NCBI RefSeq assembly: GCF_022414535.1
Contig: NZ_JADWYM010000042.1
Coordinates: 1-56,051 of the forward strand
Reading direction: 5' to 3'
Source: Streptomyces sp. MUM 2J
Lineage (GTDB): Bacteria > Actinomycetota > Actinomycetes > Streptomycetales > Streptomycetaceae
DNA length: 56,051 bases
Part shown: piece after piece, positions 1 to 10,930 of the stretch
Numbering within the stretch: the first letter of the stretch is position 1
Layout: the number at the start of each line of letters is the position of its first letter
Notes under the pieces: generated by a model
What the model saw: the letters and a program-made list of their open reading frames with translations, nothing else
Database searches by the model: none
Told to the model about the DNA's origin: nothing
Position numbers and translations under genes: made by a program

Positions 1-320
1 GCGGGCTGCGGGGCCGCGGGGGCGGCCGGAGCGGCGGGCTGCGGGGCCTGCGGGGTCGTGGTGGCCCCTGCGGCCCCCGCGGCCGCAGTGCCCGCCGGAG
101 CCGGGGTGGCAGCCGGAGCCGGGGTGGCAGCCGCCCCGGGCTTGTAATCGGCGAAGAAGTCCCACCAGGCACGGTCTACCGAGTTCGGGTCCTGGAGGTA
201 CTGCTGATAGATCTCGTCGACGAGCCACTCGTTCGCACCGAACGCGGCAGCGGGGTTCTTGCCCGCTGGGTCGGCGTCGGTCGTAGGGGCGCTCGAGTTA
301 CTGGGGGACTGTGGCGACAC
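1..320 (-). CDS. kgd: 2-oxoglutarate dehydrogenase E1 / decarboxylase, N-terminal part (cut by window edge)
   Basis: This is the amino end of the multifunctional 2-oxoglutarate decarboxylase/dehydrogenase of the TCA cycle (KGD, SucA-like). Reading from a GTG at 320-318 gives VSPQSPSNSS, then AGKNPAAAFGANEWLVDEIY and DPNSVDRAWWDFFADYKPG. That is the conserved lipoyl-transferase-recruiting peptide that begins actinobacterial KGD. After about residue 60 the chain becomes an Ala/Pro-rich linker, as the family has before its acyltransferase-like domain, and the rest lies outside the window. The 291 bases upstream (321-611) separate it from the histidine kinase on the same strand and must hold its promoter; I could not place one there. 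Identification is firm; the exact start is likely but not proven. Confidence 0.93.
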   Translation of the reverse strand, partial: MSPQSPSNSSAPTTDADPAGKNPAAAFGANEWLVDEIYQQYLQDPNSVDRAWWDFFADYKPGAAATPAPAATPAPAGTAAAGAAGATTTPQAPQPAAPAAPAAPQP

Positions 321-611
321 GGCGGCAACCGCCCTCTTCCGCTTCACAAGGTGATGGACAGCGGGAATAAAGGCTACGCCTCCCGGAGGGGGAAGGTCAG
401 GTCGGGCCGGTTGATCGTCGCGTAAGTCACATCGGAGGGCGTGTTTCGACGGTGGAAATGGCGGGAAACAAGCGTGGTTCCGCTCTGATGGCGAGGGGCC
501 GGGATACGGCGATGCAGACCCTGCGGGCAGCGCCTGCGGGCCTGTGCCTGATCACACGTGCCGACCGGCCCGGACGGCAGTGGATCTTGGGGCTCCGGTT
601 CGGACTTTACG

Positions 612-1721
612 TCAACGTGACGCAGATGTCTCTCCCGGGAGTGTGACAAGAATCCGGCAACCCCGATCCGATTCGGCCACACGGATCCGGCCGCCGTGCA
701 GATCGACCGCCCAGCGGGCGATCGCCAGCCCCAGTCCCGTGCCGCCGTCGCTGCCCGGACCGTGCGGGCGGGCGACCTCACCACGGTTGAACCGCTCGAA
801 CACCCGGTGCCACTGCGACTTCGGGATGCCGGGTCCCTCGTCCAGCACCTCCAGCTCCAGCGAGTCGGGGCCGGATCCGGACCTCGCCCGGACCGTGACC
901 CGGCCGTGCGGCGGGCTGTGCTTGACGGCGTTGTCGACGAGGTTGGCCACGACCTGGTGGATCCGCTCGGGATCCGCGTGCGCGGACAGCTCCGGAGGGG
1001 TGACGTCCAGGTGCAGGTGGACGTCGGTGCGGGTGTGACGGCCGGACCCCGACGCCATCCCGGTGCGGGCCGAGGCGACCATCTGGGTCTCCTTGAGCAC
1101 CCCCGACAGATACGGCCACACCTCGAAGCGCCGCTTCCGCAGCGGCACGACGCCGCTGTCGAGCCGCGACAGGTCCAGCAGGGTCTCCACCAGCCGGCCG
1201 AGCCGCTCCGTCTGCTTCAGCGCCGTGAGCATCGTCTCCGGGTCGGCCTCGGAGATCCCGTCGACGACGTTCTCCAGCACCGCGCGCAGCCCCGCGATCG
1301 GCGTGCGCAGCTCGTGCGAGACATTGGCCACCAGCTCCTTGCGCTGACGGTCCTGCGCCTCCAGCTCGTCGGCCATGGCATTGATCGTCTGCGCCAGGTC
1401 GCCCAGCTCGTCCCGGCGGTTCTCCCGCACCCGGCGCGTGTAGTCGCCGTGCGCGATCGACCGGGCCACGGCGTTCATCTCGTCCAGCGGGGACGTGAGC
1501 GAATGCGCCACGAACTGCGTGATCAACAGCGTCGCGATCATGGAGAAGACCATGATGAACCGCAGTTCGGTCTTGGTCTGCACGGCGATCATCGACAGCC
1601 CGGTGGTGATCAGCACCGAGACGACGACCAGGACGGCCAGCTTCGTCTTGATCGAGAACGGGCGCACACCGCCCCAGGGATCCCCGGTGCTCCTCCGCCC
1701 GGCCGGCTCCCCGACGCTCAC
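612..1721 (-). CDS. Two-component sensor histidine kinase
   Basis: Membrane sensor kinase of 369 residues, partner of the response regulator immediately upstream. I chose the GTG at 1721-1719 because it overlaps the regulator stop as GTGA, which implies translational coupling. Two membrane helices lie close together near residues 28-48 and 54-73 with almost no extracytoplasmic loop, so it probably senses something in or at the membrane. A HAMP segment follows (SLTSPLDEM...ENRRDELGDL). The phosphoacceptor motif is SHELRTP. The HATPase domain has NLVDNAVKHS (N box), DEGPGIP (G1) and GTGLGLAIA (G2). All motifs look intact. The ligand cannot be read from sequence. Confidence 0.93.
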   Translation of the reverse strand: MSVGEPAGRRSTGDPWGGVRPFSIKTKLAVLVVVSVLITTGLSMIAVQTKTELRFIMVFSMIATLLITQFVAHSLTSPLDEMNAVARSIAHGDYTRRVRENRRDELGDLAQTINAMADELEAQDRQRKELVANVSHELRTPIAGLRAVLENVVDGISEADPETMLTALKQTERLGRLVETLLDLSRLDSGVVPLRKRRFEVWPYLSGVLKETQMVASARTGMASGSGRHTRTDVHLHLDVTPPELSAHADPERIHQVVANLVDNAVKHSPPHGRVTVRARSGSGPDSLELEVLDEGPGIPKSQWHRVFERFNRGEVARPHGPGSDGGTGLGLAIARWAVDLHGGRIRVAESDRGCRILVTLPGETSASR

Positions 1722-2458
1722 GGGGCCGGGGTCTCCAGCGCGTAGCCGACGCCGTGCACGGTGCGGATCCGCTCGGCCCCGATCTTCCGGCGCAGCGCCT
1801 TGATGTGACTGTCGACGGTGCGGGTGCCGGAGGCGTCCGCCCAGTCCCACACCTCCGCGAGCAGCTGCTCGCGCGAGAGCACCGCGCGCGGGGTGTTCGC
1901 CAGGCACACCAGCAGGTCGAACTCGGTCGGGGTGAGGTGGACGTCCGCGGCCCGCACCCGCACCCGGCGCTGCGCGTGGTCGATCTCCAGCTCGCCCAGG
2001 CGCAGGATGCCCGAGCGCGGGGTGCTCGCGGCCAGCGTCGCCCGCTCCACGCGGCGCAGCAGCACGTGCACCCGCGCGGCCAGCTCCCGCATGGAGAACG
2101 GCTTGGTCATGTAGTCGTCCGCGCCGACCCCGAGCCCCACGAGCATGTCGGTCTCGTCGTCGCGCGCGGTGAGCATCAGCACCGGTACGGGCCGCTGTGC
2201 CTGGACCCGCCGGCAGACCTCCAGGCCGTCGAAGCCCGGCAGCATGACGTCCAGGATCAGCAGGTCCGGCTGCCAGGCCTCGGCGGTGTCGACGGCGGCC
2301 GGTCCGTCGCCCGCGGTCTGTACGACGAATCCCTCGGCGCGCAGGCGGGCCGCGATGGCGTCGACGATCGTCTGGTCGTCCTCGACGACGAGGACCCGGC
2401 GCTGCGCGCCCGGGGTCGCCGTCGGCGTGCCGCTGTGGGAGGTGTGTGTCTGCTCCAT
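1718..2458 (-). CDS. OmpR/PhoB-family response regulator
   Basis: DNA-binding response regulator of 246 residues, first gene of the two-gene operon with the kinase. The receiver domain has the acidic pair VEDD (about residue 26), the phosphoacceptor Asp70 in LLILDVMLPG, the switch Thr in LMLTARD and the conserved Lys in MTKPFS. A winged-helix output domain follows, with LTPTEFDLL, LSREQLLAEVW and the recognition segment RTVDSHIKALRRKIG. The first 18 residues are a Ser/Thr/Pro-rich extension of unknown role. The ATG at 2458 has a purine-rich AGGGGCGGGCG just upstream. Target genes are not evident from the window. Confidence 0.95.
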   Translation of the reverse strand: MEQTHTSHSGTPTATPGAQRRVLVVEDDQTIVDAIAARLRAEGFVVQTAGDGPAAVDTAEAWQPDLLILDVMLPGFDGLEVCRRVQAQRPVPVLMLTARDDETDMLVGLGVGADDYMTKPFSMRELAARVHVLLRRVERATLAASTPRSGILRLGELEIDHAQRRVRVRAADVHLTPTEFDLLVCLANTPRAVLSREQLLAEVWDWADASGTRTVDSHIKALRRKIGAERIRTVHGVGYALETPAP

Positions 2459-2571
2459 CGCCCGCCCCTGAAGTGTGCTTTCCGGAACCCGTGGGGTGAT
2501 CCCTTGACTGCGATTGACGCTTGAATGATCGGCGTCAGGGCAGCAGCGTACGGGGAGTCACCGAGGCTTTG

Positions 2572-3249
2572 CTATCCAGGTCGGAGGCCGAGGTGCACGA
2601 CGTCCGGAACGCCTCGGGCAACGGGGATCTCTTCCGTACGCACCTGTTGGAACCCGACATTCCTCAAGGTTTCGTCGAATGCGCGGGACGGTTGTGCCGA
2701 CCACACCGCGAGCACCCCGCCGGGCCTCAACACCCGTGTGCAGCCTGCCAGTCCGGCCGGCGAGTAGAGTCCCGAGTTGCCCTCGGTCACGGTCCAGCCG
2801 GGGCCGTTGTCGATGTCCAGGCACAGCGCGTCGTACGTGTCGGACGTCCCGTGCACGTAGGTCAGGAGGTCGGCTTCCACGATCTCGGTGCGGGGGTCGG
2901 CGAGGGCGGTGCGGGTCACCTCGGCCAACGGGCCCGAGCGGTGCCAGTCGATGACCGCCGGTTCCCGTTCCACGACCGTGATGCGGTCCCAGCGGGAATT
3001 CGCGGCTGCACGCACGAGCGAGAACCCGACCCCCAGTCCGCCGATCAGGACCCGGGGGTCCGGGCGTCCCCCGAGGGCGTCCAGGGCCGCGTCGACGAGC
3101 CGCCGCTCGGAGTGGCCGTTGGAGGTGTCCATCAGGAAGCAGCCGTTGGCGATGATCTGCAGGAGTCCGCCGTGGCGGCGCAGTACCACCTCGCCGAAGG
3201 GGCCCTCGCGGCGGTCCAGGACTTCGGGGGTGCCGTACGTGATGGACAT
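2572..3249 (-). CDS. Spermidine-synthase-like methyltransferase-fold protein
   Basis: A 225-residue Rossmann-fold protein related to SpeE-type aminopropyltransferases. It has a short beta N-domain (MSITYGTPEVLDRREGPFGEVVLRR), the SAM/dcSAM-binding glycine motif VLIGGLGVGFSL, an acidic end of strand 2 (VVEREPAVIDWH), and LCLDIDNGP where spermidine synthases have the catalytic Asp loop. It is shorter than true spermidine synthases (about 280 residues). Streptomyces has many such homologues without proven polyamine activity, so I call it spermidine-synthase-like only. It is on the same strand as the two-component system but 113 bases away, and divergent from the rhomboid-like gene. Confidence 0.8.
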   Translation of the reverse strand: MSITYGTPEVLDRREGPFGEVVLRRHGGLLQIIANGCFLMDTSNGHSERRLVDAALDALGGRPDPRVLIGGLGVGFSLVRAAANSRWDRITVVEREPAVIDWHRSGPLAEVTRTALADPRTEIVEADLLTYVHGTSDTYDALCLDIDNGPGWTVTEGNSGLYSPAGLAGCTRVLRPGGVLAVWSAQPSRAFDETLRNVGFQQVRTEEIPVARGVPDVVHLGLRPG

Positions 3250-3479
3250 GCCGCCATCCTGGCATCCGGCTGACGGTTTGTAGCCGGAATTCCCCCGGGG
3301 GAGTGGCAGGACGGTCCCCCGGAGGAGTGGCCGGGCGGGAGCCGGATTGCCGCCGGGTGAACACGGGCCTGCCGCCCGGGCCTTGGGGGCGCCGGGAATC
3401 CGCGCTCACGTGGCGCCGATCACAGACAGCGGGCCGGGTGGGGCCGAAGGGTGGGGACGAACGGAAGGAGTGCCTCACC

Positions 3480-4436
3480 GTGGCACGCATCGCACCGGCC
3501 GACGCGCCGGTCCCCGGCGGGGACTCGGGCACCGCCCCGGACACGGACCCCGGGGCCCGCCCGCGCCCGGCCGCCGCCCCCGACCCGGGTACGTCCGGCA
3601 GAGCGCCCCTTCCCGACCCCGCGGGGCTGCTCGACGCGATCCCGGCCCAGCGCCGGCCCGTGCCGGCCCCGTCCGCTCCCTCGGCCGACGGGGCTGTCCC
3701 GGCCGCTGTCCCGGACGGCGTCCCGGCCGTCCCGGGGGAAGTGCCGGACCGCGCGTGGCCGCAGGCGCGGCGCAGGCACCTGCGGCGCCTGCTCCCCGGT
3801 CGCGCCGCGACCCCGTTCTCCCTCGGCTACGCCGCCGTGCTGGCCGTGACCTCACTCGTCGCCCGGTACGGCGACCCCGCCCTGGTACACGCTCTGCACC
3901 GGGCCTCCAGCACCGACGTGGCCCACCTGCTGCACGCGCCGGCGACGGTGCTGGCGGCGAGTGCGCTGTGGGTGGCCGACGGGATCCTGTCGCCGTACGC
4001 CGTCCTCTTCCTGCTCGTGCTCTCCACCCTGGAGCGCCGGATCGGCGCTCTGCGCACGGCGGGCGTCTTCCTGGCCGGCCACGTGCTGGCCACGCTCGCC
4101 ACCGAGATACCGGTCGGCCTCGCGGTGCTCGCCGGGCATCTGCCGGGCAGTTCCCTGCACCGACTGGACTACGGCGTCAGCTTCGGCGTCGCGGCGACCG
4201 TCGGCGCCCTGGCGGGCCTGCTGGGACCATGGCTGAGCCGGTTGCTGCTCGCCCTGTTCGGCGGGGTGGCCGCGATGGGCCTGTGGACCCTCGCCGATCC
4301 CGTGACCGACTGGGGGCACCTGATCTCGCTGGTGATCGGCGTCGCCTGCCGGCCGCTCGTGCGGCGCTGGGCGAAGGCGCCGCTCACCGCCACGGCACCG
4401 GGCGGCGCGCCCGCGCCGGCCGGTCGCCGGCGGTAG
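3480..4436 (+). CDS. Rhomboid-like integral membrane protein
   Basis: A polytopic membrane protein of about 318 residues. I chose the GTG at 3480 because GGAAGGAG lies about 11 bases upstream; an open frame continues further upstream without a better site. Residues 1-105 are a Pro/Ala/Asp-rich, probably cytoplasmic, disordered tail. At least five hydrophobic helices follow. LERRIGALRTAGVFLAGH resembles the rhomboid L1/TM2 region, YGVSFGV sits where rhomboids have the G-x-S-G nucleophile, and DWGHLISLVIG carries a His and Gly spacing like the catalytic last helix. Ser and His therefore seem kept but the G-x-S-G motif is altered (GVSFG). It could be an active or a dead rhomboid. Confidence 0.7.
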   Translation: MARIAPADAPVPGGDSGTAPDTDPGARPRPAAAPDPGTSGRAPLPDPAGLLDAIPAQRRPVPAPSAPSADGAVPAAVPDGVPAVPGEVPDRAWPQARRRHLRRLLPGRAATPFSLGYAAVLAVTSLVARYGDPALVHALHRASSTDVAHLLHAPATVLAASALWVADGILSPYAVLFLLVLSTLERRIGALRTAGVFLAGHVLATLATEIPVGLAVLAGHLPGSSLHRLDYGVSFGVAATVGALAGLLGPWLSRLLLALFGGVAAMGLWTLADPVTDWGHLISLVIGVACRPLVRRWAKAPLTATAPGGAPAPAGRRR

Positions 4437-4564
4437 CGCGCCACCCGCGCCACGGTCCTCCCGCGCCGCGGAGCGCGGGGGGCTGCCCGCGGTTGCCCGC
4501 GTCCCCCGGCGCAGTGATCGCTCAGGGCGAACGGGGATGCGGGAACATTCAAGGACCGCCATGC

Positions 4565-4585
4565 ATTGAGTCGGCATAGCTCAAC
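4565..4585 (+). promoter_or_regulatory. HAIR-type HspR operator upstream of lon
   Basis: ATTGAGT-CGGCATA-GCTCAAC matches the HAIR consensus CTTGAGT-N7-ACTCAAG, differing only at the outermost base of each arm and one inner position. It ends 21 bases before the lon start. HspR binding to such a site upstream of lon is established for Streptomyces lividans, so heat-shock control by HspR is expected here. A wider pair of arms, CATTCAAG at 4546-4553 and CTTGAATG at 4585-4592, encloses the site and may be a second half-site set. Confidence 0.85.
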
Positions 4586-4606
4586 TTGAATGCCGAAGGG
4601 GAGATC

Positions 4607-7021
<2,415 letters not shown>

Positions 7022-7041
7022 CGGACGCCGCGGGACGGGCC

Positions 7042-7075
7042 GGGGCCCGGGTTCCGTGCGGGAGCCCCGGGCCCC
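7042..7075 (+). terminator. Hairpin terminator after lon
   Basis: GGGGCCCGGG (7042-7051) pairs perfectly with CCCGGGCCCC (7066-7075) around a 14-base loop, 20 bases after the lon stop. No U-tract follows, which is usual in Streptomyces. Confidence 0.7.
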
Positions 7076-7282
7076 CGCCGTGTCGCGCGCACCGGCGCCG
7101 ACCGGGCCCGGCGGAGCGGGTCCTGTGGTGACCGGGCAGGCGAGCCGCCCTTCCGAGCCGAGCGGGACGGAGATCGCCGGTCACCGCGTGGAACGCGAAC
7201 CCGGGCGTGGTGGCACGGCCGTCGCCCGCCGTGCCCGGGACCTGCGTCCGGACCGGGTGGAAGGGGGGACGGCATCCGCCGG

Positions 7283-7304
7283 CCGCCCGGCGCACGCCGG
7301 GCGG
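7283..7304 (-). terminator. Hairpin terminator after the SpoIIE-type gene
   Basis: CCGCCCGGC (7283-7291) and GCCGGGCGG (7296-7304) form a 9-bp perfect stem with loop GCAC. It lies in the 355-base gap between convergent lon and the phosphatase gene, so it can serve the minus-strand gene. The rest of the gap (7076-7282 and 7305-7376) shows no gene I can support. Confidence 0.55.
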
Positions 7305-7376
7305 CACGCCCCCCGGCGCCGTACCGCGGTGAACCCCCTGCTCCGCGGTCCTCCCCCGGGCGGGGCGGCGTCCGGG

Positions 7377-9794
7377 TCACGGCCCGGTGAGCGACTGCTC
7401 CGCCCACACCGTCTTGCCGACCCGGTCGTGCCGGGTGCCCCAGCGTTCCGCGAGCTGGGCGACGAGCAGCAGGCCCCGGCCCCCCTCGTCGAAGACGCGG
7501 GCGCGCCGCATGTGCGGGGTGGTGCCGCTGGCGTCGTGGACCTCGCTGACGAGGGTGCTGTCCTGGTGGATCAGCCGGAGCCGGACGGGCGGGCGGCCGT
7601 AGCGGACGGCGTTGGTGACCAGTTCGCTCACCAGCAGTTCGGTGACGAACGCGGCGTCGTCCAGCCCCCACACGGCCAGCTGGGCGGAGACCGCGCGGCG
7701 GGCGCGGGCGACGACCGACGGGTCGCTGTCCAGGTCCCAGGAGGCGACACGGTCCTCGTGCAGGGCACGGGTGCGGGCGACGAGCAGGGCGATGTCGTCG
7801 TCGGGCCGGTGACTGAGCAGCTCGGCCAGTACCCGGTCGCAGACCGAGTCCAGCGTGGCCGCGGGCCGGGCCAGCGCGGCGAACATCTTGTCCAGCGCCT
7901 CGTCGATGTCGTGGTCGCGGGCCTCCAGCAGTCCGTCGGTGTAGAGGGCGAGCAGGCTGCCCTCGGGAAGCTCGGCCTCGGCGGCCTCGAAGGGCAGCCC
8001 GCCGAGTCCCAGCGGGGGACCGGCGGGCACGTCGAGGAAGCGGACGGCGCCGTCCGGGGTGACCACGGCGGGCGGCGGGTGGCCGGCCCGGGCCAGGGTG
8101 CACCGGCGGACGACGGGGTCGTAGACGGCGTACAGGCAGGTGGTGCCGATGCCGCCCGCGGTCTCGGAGTCCGGGCCCGCGCCGCCCTCGTCGGCCGCCA
8201 GCCGCAGCACGAGGTCGTCGAGGTGGGTGAGGAGTTCGTCGGCGGGCAGGTCCACGTCGGCGAGGGTGCGGACGGCGGTGCGCAGCCGGCCCATGGTGGC
8301 GGAGGCGCGGATGCCGTGGCCGACGACGTCGCCCACGACGAGGGCGACCCGGGCGGCGGACAGCGGGATCACGTCGAACCAGTCGCCGCCCACCCCGGCC
8401 CGGGTGGCGGCGGGCAGATAGCGGGTGGCGACCTCCAGCGCCGCCTGCTCGGGCAGCGTGTGCGGCAGGAGGCTGTGCTGGAGGGCCATGGTGGTGGTGC
8501 GTGCCCAGGAGGTGCGGCGGGCCTTGTGCAGGGCGGCGGCCGTCCGCGCGGTGAGCTCCTCGGCGAGTCGCAGATCCTCCGGGCCGAACGGCTCGGGGCG
8601 GGTGTGGCGGCCGAACAGGGCCACCCCCAGCCTGCTGTCCCCGGCCACCAGCGGGACCACCATCAGCGAACGCGTCCCGTAGGCGCGCAGCCACGCGGCA
8701 CCCGGATCCGTCTCCGTCCAGGCCGCGACCGCGGGGTCCGTGGTGTCGTAGAGGACCGCGCTGCCCGTGGCGAGGCTCTCGGCGGGCGGCGACCCGGCCT
8801 GGTAGGCGGTGGTCGTGCCGTCCCCCGCGCCGGGCGTGGGCACGGGGCGGCCGTCCGGTACGGCCCGGACGGCGGCGCGGTGCAGGACGACCGTGCTCCC
8901 CGCGGCCGGGCCGCCGGTGTCGTTCGGGGCCATGGGGGAGTCGAGCAGGTCCACGGTGACGAAGTCGGCGAGCCGGGGGACGGCGACATCGGCGAGTGCC
9001 TGCGCGGTGCGGGTGTAGTCCGCGCCCGAACCGTCCTGGGGGCCGGGTTCCGCGGAGGGGGCGGCCGTCTCCGGGGCGGGGTCCTGCGTCCACGGCCGGA
9101 CGGCGGAGTCCTGGGAGCGCCGGGGCGCCGTCAGGCAGAGGGCGCGCACGCGCCCCGCGGCGTCCTTCAGGGGCGTCAGGACGGTCGGCCGGCCCAGCTC
9201 GGGGCCGAGGCGGGCCGCCGCTTCCCGGGGTTCGCCGGTCTCCACCGCGAGCTGCATCTGCCTGCCGATCTCGTCGCTCGCGGCACCGGGTGCGATGTGC
9301 GGCAGCGACAGTCCCCGCATCGCCGCCTCGGGCAGGGTGACCGCGCGTTCCATGCGGTGGTTGGCCCGGACCAGGCGCAGGCCGGTGTCGAACACCGCCA
9401 GGGGGAGCGGTGACTGCGCGAACGCCCAGTCGGCCAGGAGGACGTCGCCGGGCTGCTGCGGATCGGCCGGGGCGGCGCAGACCACCAGCCACTCGGCGGG
9501 GCCGCCGGCCGGTGTGCGGCGGTGTGCGAGCAGCCGCAGCTCCACGCTCCGGCCGTCCCGGTGCCGCAGTGCCACGGTGCCGTGCCAGCGCTGCTGCCCG
9601 GCCCGGGCCCGTCGGGGAGTCTCCGGGACGTCGGCGAGCAGTTCCGCGGCCGGCCGCCCGACAACCGTGGCGGCCTCGTGGCCGAGCAGCCGTCGGGCGC
9701 CCTCGCTCCAGCCCGTGAGCACACCCTCCTGGTCGATGGTGGCCGTGGCCGTGTACGTCACCTCACCAGCATCGGCCCGGGGGGCACGGAGCAC
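7377..9794 (-). CDS. Multidomain PAS/GAF/SpoIIE phosphatase with HATPase kinase domain
   Basis: An 805-residue signalling protein of the Streptomyces partner-switching type. Order: two PAS-like segments (TIDQEGVLTGWSEGARRLLG, then PLPLAVFDTGLRLVRANHRME), a GAF domain roughly over residues 255-430 (ending SLMVVPLVAGDSRLGVALFGR), a PP2C/SpoIIE phosphatase (LQHSLLPHTLP, GVGGDWFDVI, VVGDVVGHG, LALYTDGLLE, DDIALLVAR) and a C-terminal RsbW-like HATPase (ELVTNAVRYG, DEGGRGLLLV). It should dephosphorylate an anti-sigma antagonist and perhaps also phosphorylate or bind one. Start uncertain: GTG at 9794 or GTG at 9761 (VTYTATATIDQ); neither has a strong ribosome site. Convergent with lon, divergent from the marR gene. 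Confidence 0.9.
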   Translation of the reverse strand: MLRAPRADAGEVTYTATATIDQEGVLTGWSEGARRLLGHEAATVVGRPAAELLADVPETPRRARAGQQRWHGTVALRHRDGRSVELRLLAHRRTPAGGPAEWLVVCAAPADPQQPGDVLLADWAFAQSPLPLAVFDTGLRLVRANHRMERAVTLPEAAMRGLSLPHIAPGAASDEIGRQMQLAVETGEPREAAARLGPELGRPTVLTPLKDAAGRVRALCLTAPRRSQDSAVRPWTQDPAPETAAPSAEPGPQDGSGADYTRTAQALADVAVPRLADFVTVDLLDSPMAPNDTGGPAAGSTVVLHRAAVRAVPDGRPVPTPGAGDGTTTAYQAGSPPAESLATGSAVLYDTTDPAVAAWTETDPGAAWLRAYGTRSLMVVPLVAGDSRLGVALFGRHTRPEPFGPEDLRLAEELTARTAAALHKARRTSWARTTTMALQHSLLPHTLPEQAALEVATRYLPAATRAGVGGDWFDVIPLSAARVALVVGDVVGHGIRASATMGRLRTAVRTLADVDLPADELLTHLDDLVLRLAADEGGAGPDSETAGGIGTTCLYAVYDPVVRRCTLARAGHPPPAVVTPDGAVRFLDVPAGPPLGLGGLPFEAAEAELPEGSLLALYTDGLLEARDHDIDEALDKMFAALARPAATLDSVCDRVLAELLSHRPDDDIALLVARTRALHEDRVASWDLDSDPSVVARARRAVSAQLAVWGLDDAAFVTELLVSELVTNAVRYGRPPVRLRLIHQDSTLVSEVHDASGTTPHMRRARVFDEGGRGLLLVAQLAERWGTRHDRVGKTVWAEQSLTGP

Positions 9795-10001
9795 CAGCGC
9801 AGACCGGCCCGCCGCGCGGGAGCCGGCCCGGGGAGCAGACCCCGCCGACCGCGGCCGGGAAGCCTTGTTCCGGTATGAATCAGGACATGCATCTTCATTT
9901 CTGCATCACGGGGGTCTCCCACGGGTCACCGCCCCTTCCCGCGGCACCGAGGCCGTCCCCGCGGCGTGGCACCAGCCGTCCCCACGTGAGCCGGAGACCC
10001 T

Positions 10002-10066
10002 GCGGTGCGTCGCGGCCGGACGCGCCGCGGGGTCTTCCGGCGCGGTGCGTCGAGGCCGGACGCGCC
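10002..10066. repeat. Near-perfect 25-bp direct repeat in a divergent promoter region
   Basis: GCGGTGCGTCGCGGCCGGAC plus GCGCC at 10002-10026 recurs at 10042-10066 with a single C-to-A change, offset by exactly 40 bases. It sits in the 470-base gap (9795-10264) between the divergent SpoIIE-type and MarR genes. I see no supported gene in that gap. The copies could be regulator binding sites or a recent duplication. Confidence 0.6.
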
Positions 10067-10264
10067 TCCCGGCAGACGGTGCAGGAAGGACGGCGCGGGC
10101 ATGCCGTCCACGTTCCTGCGGAAGAAGCCGCGCAGGTGGACCCCGCGGGGGAAGGGGGCCTCGGAGCCGTCGTGGGTCCGACCCTGCGAAATACTGACGG
10201 AGCTGCGGCGACGACGGGGTCGAAGGAAACTTTCAGGATCGGGAATCCGGATCAGGGGACTGAC

Positions 10265-10759
10265 GTGCACGAGGAGCAGAGCGGCGACGGAGACCGGGGC
10301 GGACACCCGGCACCGCCGAGTGGTGTGGACCAGGAGTTCCTGTCCCTGGAACGCGAGTTGACCGTGTTCCTGCGGAGGGCCCGGGCCAGTCAGGGCGAGA
10401 TGGCCCGCGAGGTCCATCCCGACCTGGAGTCGGCCGCGTACGGCCTGCTCGTACGGCTCGACGAATGCGGCCGCCAGCGGGCCACCGAGCTGGCCGCCTA
10501 CATCGGCGTCGGCAAGGCCACCATGTCGCGCCAGCTGCGGGCCCTGGAGGAGCTGGGCCTGGTGGCCCGCGAACCGGACCCGGCGGACGGCCGCGCCTGG
10601 CTGGTCCACCTCACGGACGAGGGCCGCAGCCGGGTCGGCCGGGTGCGTGACGCCCGCCGCGCGCGGTACGTCAGCCAGCTGGACCACTGGGACCGGCGGG
10701 AGGTGGCCGAACTGGCCCGGCTGCTGAACCAGTTGAACCGGGGCATGGAGCAGCGCTGA
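10265..10759 (+). CDS. MarR-family transcriptional regulator
   Basis: A 164-residue winged-helix regulator. The GTG at 10265 (VHEEQSGDGD) was chosen for AGGGGA six bases upstream; the open frame extends upstream without a better start. After a 25-residue acidic tail, dimerisation helix 1 is FLSLERELTVFLRR. The DNA-binding part runs RATELAAYIGVGKATMSRQLRALEELGLVAREPDPADGRAWLVHLT, the classic MarR helix-turn-helix and wing with the DxR motif. The C-terminal helix (EVAELARLLNQLNRGM) completes the dimer interface. It is divergent from the phosphatase gene and may act on the shared 470-base region. The ligand is unknown. Confidence 0.9.
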   Translation: MHEEQSGDGDRGGHPAPPSGVDQEFLSLERELTVFLRRARASQGEMAREVHPDLESAAYGLLVRLDECGRQRATELAAYIGVGKATMSRQLRALEELGLVAREPDPADGRAWLVHLTDEGRSRVGRVRDARRARYVSQLDHWDRREVAELARLLNQLNRGMEQR

Positions 10760-10930
10760 CCCGGACGCCCGCCGAGCCGGACGGCGCCGCTCCGGAACCG
10801 GCGACCGGCCGCGACACCCGGGGCACGGTCCCGGTGCCGCCGCGGTGGGACCACGCGCCGCCGTACGGTGCCGGCGCGGTCCAGGCGGCCGCTAGGGGGT
10901 GGCGCCGCGGAGCGTCGGACGGCCGGGCCG

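Noticed and set aside
610..622. CGTCA-ACG-TGACG palindrome at the kinase stop codon
   Set aside because: Too short and too poorly placed to call an operator or terminator.
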